Shown: positions 38,328 through 46,715, numbered from the stretch's first letter. The stretch: 64,000 nt of DNA from Paracoccaceae bacterium (GCA_947504705.1 CANNIA010000007.1:1-64000), one strand, 5' to 3'. The notes: a model not told the origin generated them from the sequence alone. Made by a program: numbers and translations.

Positions 38328-39361
38328 AAACCGCCGTCCTGATCTGCCCCGGTCGTGGCACCTATACCAAGGCCGAGCTTGGCAGCCTGACCCGCACCTT
38401 CCCCGACCCAAACCTTCTGGCCCGCTTCGACACCGAACGCGCGCGGCTGGGGCAAGAGACGCTGACCGCCCTTGATACCGCCCCCGCCTATTCAGTCTCG
38501 CGCCACACGCGGGGCGACAATGCCTCAGCGCTCATATACGCGTGCAGCCTGGGCGATGCCCTGTCGCTGAAAGGGGTCGAGGTTGTCGCCGTGACCGGCA
38601 ATTCCATGGGCTGGTATTCAGCGCTCGCCTGCGCTGGCGCGCTGTCGCCGATGGACGGCTTCACCGTGGTCAACACCATGGGCACCCTGATGCAAGAGGC
38701 GCTGATCGGTGGGCAGACCGTCTACCCCTTCATGGGTGAAGACTGGCAGCATAACCCCGCGCGCCACGCTGAATTGCTGGCCCTTGTAATTGAGATCGCC
38801 GCAAGGCCGGGCCACGACCTTGGCCTTTCCATCGACCTCGGCGGCATGCTTATCATCGCCGGAAACGAACCCGGCCTCGCAGCCTTCGAAGCCGCCGTTC
38901 CTCCAGTCCAAACCCGCTTCCCCCTGCGCCTTGGCAATCACGCCGCCTTCCACACCGCACTTCAGGCCCCGGTCGCCGCCAATGGCCGCGCTGCCCTGCC
39001 TGAAACCCTGTTCCGCCAGCCCGCCAAACCCCTTGTCGACGGGCGTGGCCATGTCTGGTGGCCGGGTGCCGCAACGACCGCTGCCTTGCGCAACTACACC
39101 CTCGGCCATCAGGTCGTCGAACCCTACGACTTCACCGCCGCCATCCGCACCGCCGCCCGCGAATTAGCGCCCGATTACTTCATCATCCCCGGCCCCGGCA
39201 CCACCCTTGGCGGAGCCGTCGCGCAAAGCCTCATCCGCGCAAACTGGCGCGGCCTAGCCTCCAAATCCGACTTCCAGCGGCTACAGGCCGAAACCCCTTT
39301 CCTCATCTCCATGGCGCTGCCCGAACAGCGCCCCCTCGTTACAGAAGGTATGCCAAAATGA
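38324..39361 (+). CDS. FabD-like acyltransferase (ACP S-malonyltransferase fold)
   Basis: A 345-residue protein with the start pattern AVLICPGRGTYTKAELG and the nucleophile elbow VTGNSMGWYSALACAGAL. The latter corresponds to G-H-S-x-G of malonyl-CoA:ACP transacylases, with Asn replacing the usual His. A C-terminal IIPGPGTTLGGAVAQSLI resembles the end of this fold. It is embedded by four-base overlaps between an E1 gene and an ALDH gene, so it probably acts in that catabolic route rather than in fatty-acid synthesis. An acyl transfer from the E1 product is conceivable but unproven. Confidence 0.75.
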   Translation: MKTAVLICPGRGTYTKAELGSLTRTFPDPNLLARFDTERARLGQETLTALDTAPAYSVSRHTRGDNASALIYACSLGDALSLKGVEVVAVTGNSMGWYSALACAGALSPMDGFTVVNTMGTLMQEALIGGQTVYPFMGEDWQHNPARHAELLALVIEIAARPGHDLGLSIDLGGMLIIAGNEPGLAAFEAAVPPVQTRFPLRLGNHAAFHTALQAPVAANGRAALPETLFRQPAKPLVDGRGHVWWPGAATTAALRNYTLGHQVVEPYDFTAAIRTAARELAPDYFIIPGPGTTLGGAVAQSLIRANWRGLASKSDFQRLQAETPFLISMALPEQRPLVTEGMPK

Positions 39362-40851
39362 CCCATGCCACGATCCTTGCCGCTGCAGGCCTCACCCAAG
39401 CCGACCTGACCGGCGGCACGCTTCCCGTCCGCTCGCCCATCGACGGGGCCGAGATTGCACGGGTCCATGAAACCGAAAGTCGCGAGATGCCCGCCATCAT
39501 CGCCCGCTCGCAAGCCGCTTTCCGGCAATGGCGTGAGGTTCCCGGCCCCCGTCGCGGCGAACTGGTCCGCCTGATGGGCGAAGAACTGCGCGCCGCAAAG
39601 GCCGAACTGGGTGCGCTGGTTACGCTAGAGGTCGGCAAGATCACCTCGGAAGGCCTTGGCGAAGTGCAGGAGATGATCGACATCTGCGATTTCGCAGTAG
39701 GCCTGTCCCGCCAGTTGTACGGCCTGACCATCGCCTCGGAACGCCCCGGCCACCGCATGGCCGAAACCTGGCTTCCGCTCGGTCCGGTCGGCATCATCAC
39801 CGCCTTCAACTTCCCGGTGGCTGTCTGGTCCTGGAACGCGGCCCTCGCGCTGGTCTGCGGCGATCCGGTGATCTGGAAACCGTCGGAAAAGACCCCGCTG
39901 ACCGCCATCGCAACGCAAAAGATCATGGACCGCGCCCTTGCCCGTTTCGGCGACGCGCCCGAAGGCCTGTGCCAGCTGGTCATCGGCGGCCCCGCCATTG
40001 GCGACGCGCTGGTGTCGTCGAAAGACGTGCCGATCCTGTCGGCCACCGGCTCCACCCGGATGGGCGGGATCGTCGGGCCGAAGGTCGCCGCCCGCTGGGG
40101 CCGCCCGATCCTTGAACTTGGCGGCAACAACGCGATGATCGTTGCCCCCTCCGCCGATCTGGAAATGGCCGTCCGCGCCATTGCTTTCGGCGCGGTCGGC
40201 ACCGCAGGCCAGCGCTGCACCTCGCTCCGCCGCCTGATCGTCCACCGCTCGATCCGTGACGACCTCGTGGCCCGGCTGTCCAAGGTATATGCCAACCTGC
40301 CCGTCGGCGACCCACGCAAGGCTGGCACCCTGATCGGCCCGCTGATCGACATGGGCGCGCGTGACCGGATGCTTGCGCAAATCGCCCGCGCCAAGGCCGA
40401 AGGCGGCACGGTCCATGGCGGCCAGGTGGTCGAAGCCATCACTGGCGGCGCCTACATCCGGCCCGCGCTGGTCGAAATGCCGGGCCAAACCGCGACCGTC
40501 TGCGAAGAATGCTTCGCCCCGATCCTTTACGTCCTGACCTATGACACGCTGGACGAAGCCATCGCGCTGCAAAACGAAGTGCCACAGGGCCTGTCGTCCT
40601 GCATCTTCACCCTGAATCTGCGCGAAGCTGAAACGTTCCTGTCGGCAGCCGGTTCCGATTGCGGCATCGCCAACGTCAACATCGGCCCCTCGGGTGCCGA
40701 AATCGGCGGTGCCTTCGGCGGCGAAAAGGAAACCGGCGGTGGACGCGAAAGCGGTTCGGACGCCTGGAAGGGCTATATGCGGCGGCAAACCTCGACGGTG
40801 AACTACTCGGCCAAACTTCCGCTGGCACAGGGCGTGACTTTCGAGGTCTGA
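39358..40851 (+). CDS. aldehyde dehydrogenase, ALDH7 type (probable 2-aminoadipate semialdehyde dehydrogenase)
   Basis: A 497-residue NAD-dependent aldehyde dehydrogenase. It shows GPVGIITAFNFPVAVWSWNAALAL, ILELGGNNAMIV (general base Glu), GTAGQRCTSLRR (catalytic Cys) and NVNIGPSGAEIGGAFGGEKETGGGRESG. The NIGPSGAEIGGAFGG stretch is typical of ALDH7 (antiquitin/AmaB), which oxidises 2-aminoadipate 6-semialdehyde (AAS) to 2-aminoadipate. ATG 39358 follows from the ATGA overlap with the acyltransferase gene. A strong terminator follows. This enzyme is the key link to hydroxylysine, whose degradation by the fusion protein at 51373 should yield AAS. Confidence 0.88.
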   Translation: MTHATILAAAGLTQADLTGGTLPVRSPIDGAEIARVHETESREMPAIIARSQAAFRQWREVPGPRRGELVRLMGEELRAAKAELGALVTLEVGKITSEGLGEVQEMIDICDFAVGLSRQLYGLTIASERPGHRMAETWLPLGPVGIITAFNFPVAVWSWNAALALVCGDPVIWKPSEKTPLTAIATQKIMDRALARFGDAPEGLCQLVIGGPAIGDALVSSKDVPILSATGSTRMGGIVGPKVAARWGRPILELGGNNAMIVAPSADLEMAVRAIAFGAVGTAGQRCTSLRRLIVHRSIRDDLVARLSKVYANLPVGDPRKAGTLIGPLIDMGARDRMLAQIARAKAEGGTVHGGQVVEAITGGAYIRPALVEMPGQTATVCEECFAPILYVLTYDTLDEAIALQNEVPQGLSSCIFTLNLREAETFLSAAGSDCGIANVNIGPSGAEIGGAFGGEKETGGGRESGSDAWKGYMRRQTSTVNYSAKLPLAQGVTFEV

Positions 40852-40868
40852 CGCCTGACCGACACTCA

Positions 40869-40900
40869 GAAAGCGCGCTGGCCTCGACCAGCGCGCTTTC
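40869..40900 (+). terminator. terminator after the ALDH operon
   Basis: GAAAGCGCGCTGG and CCAGCGCGCTTTC form a perfect 13-bp stem with a 6-base loop, followed by GTCATTTTGG. It lies 18 bases after the ALDH stop and probably ends the aminotransferase-to-ALDH transcript. Confidence 0.8.
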
Positions 40901-41051
40901 GTCATTTTGGCGGGTCCACACCAGCATTCTGGCGTGCATTTCCGTGGTTTTCGCTGATTGGCCCGGCGGAATCGACAGCTGGGCGGCGTATCCTTGCGGC
41001 AATGAAATCAACTGCCTCTGCCTGACAGGGCGGGGATGAAAGGGAAAGACC

Positions 41052-42131
41052 ATGTCATTCAAGAAAGTGGCCGTGCTTGGCCTTGGCAAAGTCGGCCATC
41101 TCGCTGCCGAGCTTCTGTCGGAATCCGGCTTCGAGGTGACCGGCGTCGACGCGCGCCCGGTCAAGGCCGCTTTCCCGACCAAGGTCGTCGACCTGCAGGA
41201 CGCCGCCGCCTTGGGAGAGCTTCTGAAAGGGCAAGAGGCTGTCCTGTCCTGCCTTCCCTTCCATCTGAACATCGGCGTATCGACCGTCGCGCACGGCCTT
41301 GGACTGCATTACTTCGACCTCACCGAAGACGTGCCCACGACCAAGCACATCCGTGAGCTTTCCAAGACCTCCAAGGGCCTGATGGCCCCGCAATGTGGCT
41401 TGGCTCCCGGTTTCGTGGGCATCGTTGGCGCGCATCTGGCCGACCAGTTCGACAAGGTCCGCTCGATCCGCCTTCGCGTCGGTGCCTTGCCGCAGAACCC
41501 GACCGGGCTTCTTGGCTATGCCTTCAACTGGTCGCCCGAAGGCGTGGTCAACGAATACCTCAACGACTGCGAAGTGATCGAGGAAGGCGTCCTCAAGAAC
41601 GTCTCGGCGATGGAATGGCTGGAAACGATCTATATCGACGGCATGCAGCTAGAGGCCTTCACCACCTCGGGCGGGCTTGGCACGATGTGCGAAACCTATG
41701 CCGACCGGATCGAGAACCTTGACTACAAGACCATGCGCTATCCGGGCCACGTCAAGCTGATGAACTTCTTTTTCCATGAACTTCTGATGCGCGAAAACCG
41801 GGCCGAGGCTGGGCGGATCCTCACCAATGCCAAACCCCCGGTCGATGAGGATGTGGTCTATGTCCACGTCGCCGCCGAAGGCTTCCAAAATGGCCAGCTT
41901 CGTCGCAAGGAATTCGTGCGTTCGTATTATCCCATCGAAATCGGCGGCAAGATGCGCACCGCGATTGCCTGGACGACCTCGGCTTCGGTCGTCGGCGTGA
42001 TCGAAATGGTGCGTGGCGGGCACCTGCCGCAGCAGGGCTTCCTGAAGCAGGAAGAGATCAAGCTGGAACCCTATCTGAAGACGCGCACCGGCAACTATTA
42101 CAACATCGGCCACCGCAGCCGTCACGCATGA
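41052..42131 (+). CDS. saccharopine dehydrogenase / lysine 6-dehydrogenase family protein
   Basis: A 359-residue NAD(P)-binding oxidoreductase. The N-terminal Rossmann motif is VAVLGLGKVGHLAAELLSESGFEVTGVD, followed by LSCLPFHLNIGVSTVAHGLGLHYFDLTED and APQCGLAPGFVGIVGAHLA, all typical of the saccharopine-dehydrogenase-like family. Bacterial lysine 6-dehydrogenases, which turn lysine into AAS (cyclising to piperideine-6-carboxylate), belong to the same family and have this size. With an ALDH7 gene just upstream, either role fits and both give AAS. It has its own promoter region after the terminator at 40869 and a GGGAAAG ribosome-binding sequence. Its last ~110 bases recur at 43027-43146. Confidence 0.82.
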   Translation: MSFKKVAVLGLGKVGHLAAELLSESGFEVTGVDARPVKAAFPTKVVDLQDAAALGELLKGQEAVLSCLPFHLNIGVSTVAHGLGLHYFDLTEDVPTTKHIRELSKTSKGLMAPQCGLAPGFVGIVGAHLADQFDKVRSIRLRVGALPQNPTGLLGYAFNWSPEGVVNEYLNDCEVIEEGVLKNVSAMEWLETIYIDGMQLEAFTTSGGLGTMCETYADRIENLDYKTMRYPGHVKLMNFFFHELLMRENRAEAGRILTNAKPPVDEDVVYVHVAAEGFQNGQLRRKEFVRSYYPIEIGGKMRTAIAWTTSASVVGVIEMVRGGHLPQQGFLKQEEIKLEPYLKTRTGNYYNIGHRSRHA

Positions 42132-42212
42132 CGACAGGGTTCACCCACAATTATCATAGTAAGGGCGGGTGGCCTCTCTACCGACTGACGAAACCGTTTC
42201 ATAGGGGCCGAC

Positions 42213-43082
42213 ATGATGGCACAGTCAAGGAAGATCGGGCTAGTCGGCCTGCCTTATGACGCCAATTCCAGTTTCATGCCCGGCCCGCGCCTTGCCCCGG
42301 CGCGGATCCGGGAAGCGTTGCACTCGACTTCCTGGAACCTGACCACTGAACGCGGAGTCGACCTCGGCGCCTGTGGCTGGACCGATCATGGCGATCTGCG
42401 GCTTGAAGAGATGACCGCCACCGACGCCCGCGACGCCATCGAAGCCAAGATTGCCGAAATCATCGACCGCGGCGGCAGCGTCATGGCACTGGGCGGCGAT
42501 CACTCGGTGTCCTTCCCGTCGATCAAGGCCCATGCCGAGCGCTATCCGGGTCTGAACGTGCTACATCTGGACGCCCACCCCGATCTATATCACTCGCTTC
42601 TCGACAATCCGCTGTCCCACGCTTCGCCCTTCGCGCGGGCGATGGAAACGGGGTTGGTCAAGCGGCTGGTGCAGGTGGGGATTCGCACTCTGAATGCCCA
42701 CCAGACGGCGCAGGCGGAAAAATTCGGGGTCGAGATTGTAACGATGGCTGATTTTGGCGCCGACACCCGGATCGCCTTTGACGGCCCGGTCTACCTGTCG
42801 CTAGATCTGGATGTTCTGGACCCTGCCTTTGCGCCGGGAGTCTCACATTTCGAGCCCGGCGGGCTTTCCAGCCGCGAGGTGATCCGCATCATCCACGGGT
42901 TCAAGGGCAAGCTCGTGGGCGCGGATGTGGTTGAGTTGAACCCCTACCGCGATCCGATCGGCATGACGGCGGCGGTCGCGGGCAAGATGGTGAAAGAGCT
43001 GATGGGCCGCATGACTGAAGATGGTGCACTGCAGGCAACTGCCGCAGCAGGGCTTCCTGAAACAGGAAGAAATCAAGCTTGA
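42213..43082 (+). CDS. arginase/agmatinase-family ureohydrolase
   Basis: A 289-residue binuclear-manganese ureohydrolase. The metal-binding motifs are complete: GGDHSVSFPS, LHLDAHPDLYHS and SLDLDVLDPAFAPG. The substrate (arginine, agmatine, guanidinobutyrate or another guanidino compound) cannot be decided; proximity to lysine catabolism leaves several options. The last ~18 codons (ALQATAAAGLPETGRNQA) are not typical of the family. They arise because the reading frame runs into a duplicated 3' end of a saccharopine-dehydrogenase-like gene, read in a different frame, where it meets its stop. Confidence 0.87.
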   Translation: MMAQSRKIGLVGLPYDANSSFMPGPRLAPARIREALHSTSWNLTTERGVDLGACGWTDHGDLRLEEMTATDARDAIEAKIAEIIDRGGSVMALGGDHSVSFPSIKAHAERYPGLNVLHLDAHPDLYHSLLDNPLSHASPFARAMETGLVKRLVQVGIRTLNAHQTAQAEKFGVEIVTMADFGADTRIAFDGPVYLSLDLDVLDPAFAPGVSHFEPGGLSSREVIRIIHGFKGKLVGADVVELNPYRDPIGMTAAVAGKMVKELMGRMTEDGALQATAAAGLPETGRNQA

Positions 43083-43146
43083 GCCCTATCTGAAGACGCG
43101 CACCGGCAACTACTACAACATCGGCCACCGCAGCCGCCACGCCTGA
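43027..43146 (+). pseudogene. 3' remnant of a second saccharopine-dehydrogenase-like gene
   Basis: These bases match the 3' end of the gene at 41052-42131 (about 42013-42131). In that gene's frame they read PQQGFLKQEEIKLEPYLKTR and onward through GNYYNIGHRSRHA to a stop at 43146. From the CCGCAGCAG onwards all seven differences fall in third codon positions and are synonymous (for example AAG/AAA, GAG/GAA, CTG/CTT, TAT/TAC, GCA/GCC). The copy was therefore under protein-level selection before its front part was lost. The arginase stop codon lies inside it. Confidence 0.85.
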
Positions 43147-43157
43147 AATCACAGCCC

Positions 43158-43200
43158 GTGGACGGGGATTTCAACCTCTTAAGAAATCCCTAATGTCCAC
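43158..43200. repeat. stem-loop with switchable outer arm
   Basis: GGGATTTC (43165) pairs with GAAATCCC (43183), extended outside by GTGGAC (43158) and GTCCAC (43195). The same GTCCAC can instead pair with a second GTGGAC at 43245-43250, inside the loop of the next hairpin. This gives two mutually exclusive folds in the arginase to reductase spacer. Confidence 0.5.
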
Positions 43201-43229
43201 CGACAACTAAATGATTCTATTATTAAAAT

Positions 43230-43258
43230 GCCAGACTGACCACCGTGGACAGTCTGGC
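43230..43258. terminator. bidirectional terminator between arginase and ProC-like genes
   Basis: GCCAGACTG and CAGTCTGGC form a 9-bp stem. On the plus strand CTTTCTC follows. On the minus strand the hairpin is followed by ATTTTAATAATAG. It separates the convergent arginase gene and ProC-like gene. Confidence 0.75.
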
Positions 43259-43272
43259 CTTTCTCAGCCCTG

Positions 43273-44043
43273 TCAGGGCCCTTTACCCGCCCCCCCAATC
43301 CGCTCCAGCACCCGGTCCAGCCCCTCTTCCCAGGCCGCCAGCGCCCCCCGATCCGCTAGCGTCGCCAGCAGCATCTCAGTGATCCCCCCCGGCGTCGCCA
43401 CCATGCCGGCGATCTCTTCCAGCGGGCGGTTCTCCTTCAGCAGAACCTCCGCATTCCCCCGCAAGGAGCCCGCCACCAAGGCCCGCGCGGTTTCGGGGGC
43501 AAGACCTTGATCCTCGAACCAGTCGATCAGATGGATCATCCAGCCGAACGTCGCCCCGGAAAGCGCGCCGAAAGCGGCAGCGGCGGTGAAGGTCGTCTCG
43601 TCCGCGAAGCCATGCACCGGCCCGACCTTGGACAGGAACTCCCGCCAGAATCCATCGTCAGGGCAAAGGATCGACGGCCCCATCCGCAGCGCGTTCGCAT
43701 AGCCCGGCATCATCGCCACCGCCCCCCGCGCCGGGCCGATCACCGATTGAAGGCGGTCAAGACCCGTCCCCGCCATGGCTGAAAGGACCGGCTGGCCCGC
43801 GCGGAAGCGCAGCCGCGCCAGTTCCTCGGCCCCGGTTGCGGCCGGAAGAGACACGAAGACTCCGTCAGCCCCATCCACCATCGCCTGATTGCTGGCGGCG
43901 ACCTCACAGCCATAGTCAGCCGCCAGACGGGCCGAGACCGTAGCTCCGCGCGGGGACAGGAGCAGGCGATAGCCCGACCCCTCCAGCCCCCGCACCATCA
44001 ACTCGGCAAGACCCCCGACGCCAAGGAAGCCGACCGTGATCAT
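43273..44043 (-). CDS. pyrroline-5-carboxylate reductase-like protein (ProC family)
   Basis: A 256-residue NAD(P)-dependent reductase-fold protein. The N-terminal Rossmann segment is VGFLGVGGLAELMVRGLEGSGY. The helical C-terminal domain contains TFTAAAAFGALSGATFGWMIHL and the family signature-like VATPGGITEMLLATLADRG. It is shorter than housekeeping ProC and likely acts on a related cyclic imine; piperideine-6-carboxylate, the cyclic form of AAS, would fit its neighbours. It is translationally coupled to the upstream GSA-aminomutase-like gene by a four-base overlap. Confidence 0.75.
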   Translation of the reverse strand: MITVGFLGVGGLAELMVRGLEGSGYRLLLSPRGATVSARLAADYGCEVAASNQAMVDGADGVFVSLPAATGAEELARLRFRAGQPVLSAMAGTGLDRLQSVIGPARGAVAMMPGYANALRMGPSILCPDDGFWREFLSKVGPVHGFADETTFTAAAAFGALSGATFGWMIHLIDWFEDQGLAPETARALVAGSLRGNAEVLLKENRPLEEIAGMVATPGGITEMLLATLADRGALAAWEEGLDRVLERIGGAGKGP

Positions 44044-45362
44044 GGCATTTCGTCCAATACTTCGGCCATCGCCTTGGCCGTCGCCGCAATATCCGCCTCG
44101 GTATGGACGATCGAAGACAGCGAATGCAGCGTGGCCGAGGGGTTCATATAGATGCCCTTGTCCATCAGCCTCAGGGCAAAGTCGCGGAACTTCATCCGGT
44201 CAACTTTGCTGCAGAAATCGCGGTAGTCGCCGATCTCTACAGCCTCGGTGAAGAAGACCTGGAACATCGAATTCACGCCCTGCACCACCAACCCATGCCG
44301 GTTCGAGGTGCGGGCGACCTGACGGACCGCCTCGGCCATCTTCAAGCCCAAGTCCTTGATCTTGGCGAATCCGGCCTGATTGTCGGCCAGCATGGTTTCA
44401 AGCATCACCTTGGTCACATGCAGCGCCAGCCGCCCGGCATTATGAGTGCCGAAATGCAGCACTTTGCCCCATTCGAGGCCCGCCATGATATCAGCCCGCC
44501 CGCCAATCATCGCCATCGGGAGGCCACCCCCCAATGCCTTGCCGTAGGTCACGATGTCCGGGGTCAGCCCGTACAATTCCGCGCAGCCCCCGGCGGCGAG
44601 GCGGAAACCGGTCACCGTCTCGTCAAGGTAGAACAGCGCCCCATGCTGGCGGCACAGCTCTTGCATCCGGTTCAGATAGCCGAGCTTCGGTGGGATGACG
44701 CCCATGTTCGACATCACGCCTTCGGTGACGACACAGGCCGCTTGATCGCCATGCAACGCCATCGCCCGTTCCAGCGCCTCGAAGTCATTCCAGCGGACGA
44801 CGATGGTGTCCTTCCACGCCTCCTCGGGGATGCCAGAGCTGTCGGGAATGCGGATCGGGTCGTTCGGGTGGCCCAAAAGCGTGGGCGGATAGGGGTTGGT
44901 ATTGACCAGAACCGCATCCCACCAGCCGTGATAATGGCCTTCGAACTTGATGATCTTGCGCCGTCCGGTATGGCCGCGGGCCAGCCGAAAGGCCGCCATC
45001 GCGGCCTCGGTTCCCGTGTTGGCAAAGCGGACCTTGTCGACATGGGGCAGAAGGGCGACCAGCATCTCGGCCACCTCGACCTCGACCTCCAGCGCGGTCG
45101 CGAAATGGGTGCCGCGCGCGACCTCGCGCGCCACAACCTCGGCCACTTTCGGATGCGCATGGCCAAGCGGCAATGCGCCGAAGGCCATCATCCAGTCGAT
45201 GTATTCGTTGCCGTCCACATCATAAAGCCGCGCGCCTGCGCCGTGGCTCATGTATCGCGGTGCGCCGCCAAAGGTCGCCGGGCCGCGTGAGGCCGAGGAG
45301 ACCCCCTCGACCAGAACCTTCATACCCCGTTCGAAAAGCGCCTGTGATTTTGGCCCGGCCAT
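44040..45362 (-). CDS. class III aminotransferase, glutamate-1-semialdehyde aminomutase-like
   Basis: A 440-residue PLP enzyme with the HemL-like pattern PGGVSS-like SSASRGPATFGGAPRYM, DGNEYIDWMMAFGALPLGHAHP, FANTGTEAAMAAFRLARGHTGRRKIIKFEGHYHG, LDETVTGFRLAAGG and the PLP lysine in VTYGKALGGGLPMA. HemL itself supplies tetrapyrroles, but this divergent member paired with a ProC-like reductase in a catabolic locus is more likely a specialised transaminase or aminomutase. ATG 45362 was preferred to two Met codons just upstream as the most typical start. It is divergent from the sugar transporter operon. Confidence 0.82.
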   Translation of the reverse strand: MAGPKSQALFERGMKVLVEGVSSASRGPATFGGAPRYMSHGAGARLYDVDGNEYIDWMMAFGALPLGHAHPKVAEVVAREVARGTHFATALEVEVEVAEMLVALLPHVDKVRFANTGTEAAMAAFRLARGHTGRRKIIKFEGHYHGWWDAVLVNTNPYPPTLLGHPNDPIRIPDSSGIPEEAWKDTIVVRWNDFEALERAMALHGDQAACVVTEGVMSNMGVIPPKLGYLNRMQELCRQHGALFYLDETVTGFRLAAGGCAELYGLTPDIVTYGKALGGGLPMAMIGGRADIMAGLEWGKVLHFGTHNAGRLALHVTKVMLETMLADNQAGFAKIKDLGLKMAEAVRQVARTSNRHGLVVQGVNSMFQVFFTEAVEIGDYRDFCSKVDRMKFRDFALRLMDKGIYMNPSATLHSLSSIVHTEADIAATAKAMAEVLDEMP

Positions 45363-45495
45363 GTTCCACCCCATTTCCTGCTGACGCCCGACCAAGGGTC
45401 CGGCGAGATCTTTTCCCAGCCTAATGCAGTCCCTTTCCCGGCACCATGCCTCAGTCCTGCGGGCCTCTACCGATCCGAGCTATGTGCAATAAAAT

Positions 45496-45518
45496 CGTTT
45501 TCACACGAAATAAAAACG
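45496..45518. promoter_or_regulatory. inverted repeat CGTTTT-N11-AAAACG in the divergent promoter region
   Basis: Perfect 6-bp arms sit in a markedly AT-rich stretch between the divergent GSA-aminomutase-like gene and the ABC transporter ATPase gene. It is a candidate operator for a regulator of the transporter operon, perhaps the LacI-family protein encoded at 56640. The assignment is inference. Confidence 0.4.
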
Positions 45519-45538
45519 TATAGCATCGCCAAAATGAC

Positions 45539-46699
45539 GTGATTCTGCGGGGGTTGGGCTTGGCTGGTCTTGCGATCTTGGGTCTGAAGAAATCCTTCGG
45601 CACGGTCGACGTGCTGAAGGGGATCGACCTTGAAATCCGTGAAGGCGAGTTCATCAGCTTTCTTGGCCCTTCGGGCTGCGGCAAGTCCACGCTTCTGCGC
45701 TGCATTGCGGGGCTGGAAGAGCTGACCGAAGGCGCGATCCAACTTGGGGGGCGTGAGATCACCGATCTTCCCTCGGCCAAGCGCGACATCGCGATGGTGT
45801 TCCAGAATTACGCGCTTTATCCGCATATGAACGTGCGCAAGAACATGGCTTTCGGCCTGTCCTTGAACGGAATGCCCGGTGTCGAGATCGACACCCGCGT
45901 CCGCAATGCCGCCGAGATCCTGCGCATTACCGAGCTTCTGGATCGCAAGCCCCGGCAGCTTTCCGGCGGCCAGCGCCAGCGCGTTGCCATTGGCCGCGCC
46001 ATCACGCGCCAGCCAAAGCTGTTCCTGCTGGACGAACCCCTGTCGAACCTTGACGCCAGCCTGCGTGTGACAATGCGGGCGGAGCTTTCGGCGTTGCATG
46101 ACCGGCTGGGCGTGACGATGATCTATGTCACCCATGATCAGGTCGAGGCGATGACGCTTTCCGACCGAGTGGTGGTGCTGGACAAGGGCCGGGTCGCCCA
46201 GTTCGGTCACCCGCTGGAGCTTTTCCACCGACCGGCGAACCTGTTCGTGGCCGGGTTCATCGGCAGCCCGCAGATGAACTTTCTTACGGCCAAGGTTGAG
46301 GGGCAGACCGCCGACAGCATCACGGTTTCGCTGAATGGCGCGGCCCTGACGATCCCGACCCTTGGTCATGCGCCGGTCGATCCCGCGCGCCCGGTGACGC
46401 TGGGCATCCGCCCCGACCGGCTGGAGATTGCGGACGAGGGCCAGCTTACCGGCACGATCCGGCTTGCTGAACGGTTGGGCACCGAAAACCACCTGCACAT
46501 CGCGCTTTCAAGCGGGGGATCGGTCGTCGTCATCACCGACGGCACCCATCCGGCACGAGCGGGCGATCAGGTCAAGCTGCGCATCCCGCCTGCAGACGCG
46601 CATGTTTTCGACGCAGACGGCATCGCGCTGCCCCGGCGGCTGGATGCAGCCACCGAAGCCTTGATTTCTGAACCAGAAGGACCGGCAGACCCGGCCTGA
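45539..46699 (+). CDS. sugar ABC transporter ATP-binding protein (MalK/UgpC type)
   Basis: The 386-residue ATPase of a carbohydrate importer. Walker A is FLGPSGCGKSTLLR, the signature LSGGQRQRVAIGRA, Walker B LFLLDEPLSNLDASL, and the switch histidine VTHDQVEAM. A C-terminal TOBE/regulatory domain follows (about residues 245-370). The start is uncertain: a GTG at 45539 or a TTG at 45560, since no ATG lies before AILGLKKSFG. First gene of the operon that continues through the binding protein and two permeases. Confidence 0.92.
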   Translation: MILRGLGLAGLAILGLKKSFGTVDVLKGIDLEIREGEFISFLGPSGCGKSTLLRCIAGLEELTEGAIQLGGREITDLPSAKRDIAMVFQNYALYPHMNVRKNMAFGLSLNGMPGVEIDTRVRNAAEILRITELLDRKPRQLSGGQRQRVAIGRAITRQPKLFLLDEPLSNLDASLRVTMRAELSALHDRLGVTMIYVTHDQVEAMTLSDRVVVLDKGRVAQFGHPLELFHRPANLFVAGFIGSPQMNFLTAKVEGQTADSITVSLNGAALTIPTLGHAPVDPARPVTLGIRPDRLEIADEGQLTGTIRLAERLGTENHLHIALSSGGSVVVITDGTHPARAGDQVKLRIPPADAHVFDADGIALPRRLDAATEALISEPEGPADPA

Positions 46700-46715
46700 C
46701 CAAGGGAGGACGACC

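Noticed and set aside
43027-43146. Insertion-sequence-mediated duplication at the arginase 3' end
   Set aside because: No transposase, terminal inverted repeats or target duplication is visible, and the copy has diverged by synonymous changes, so it is old paralogy followed by deletion.
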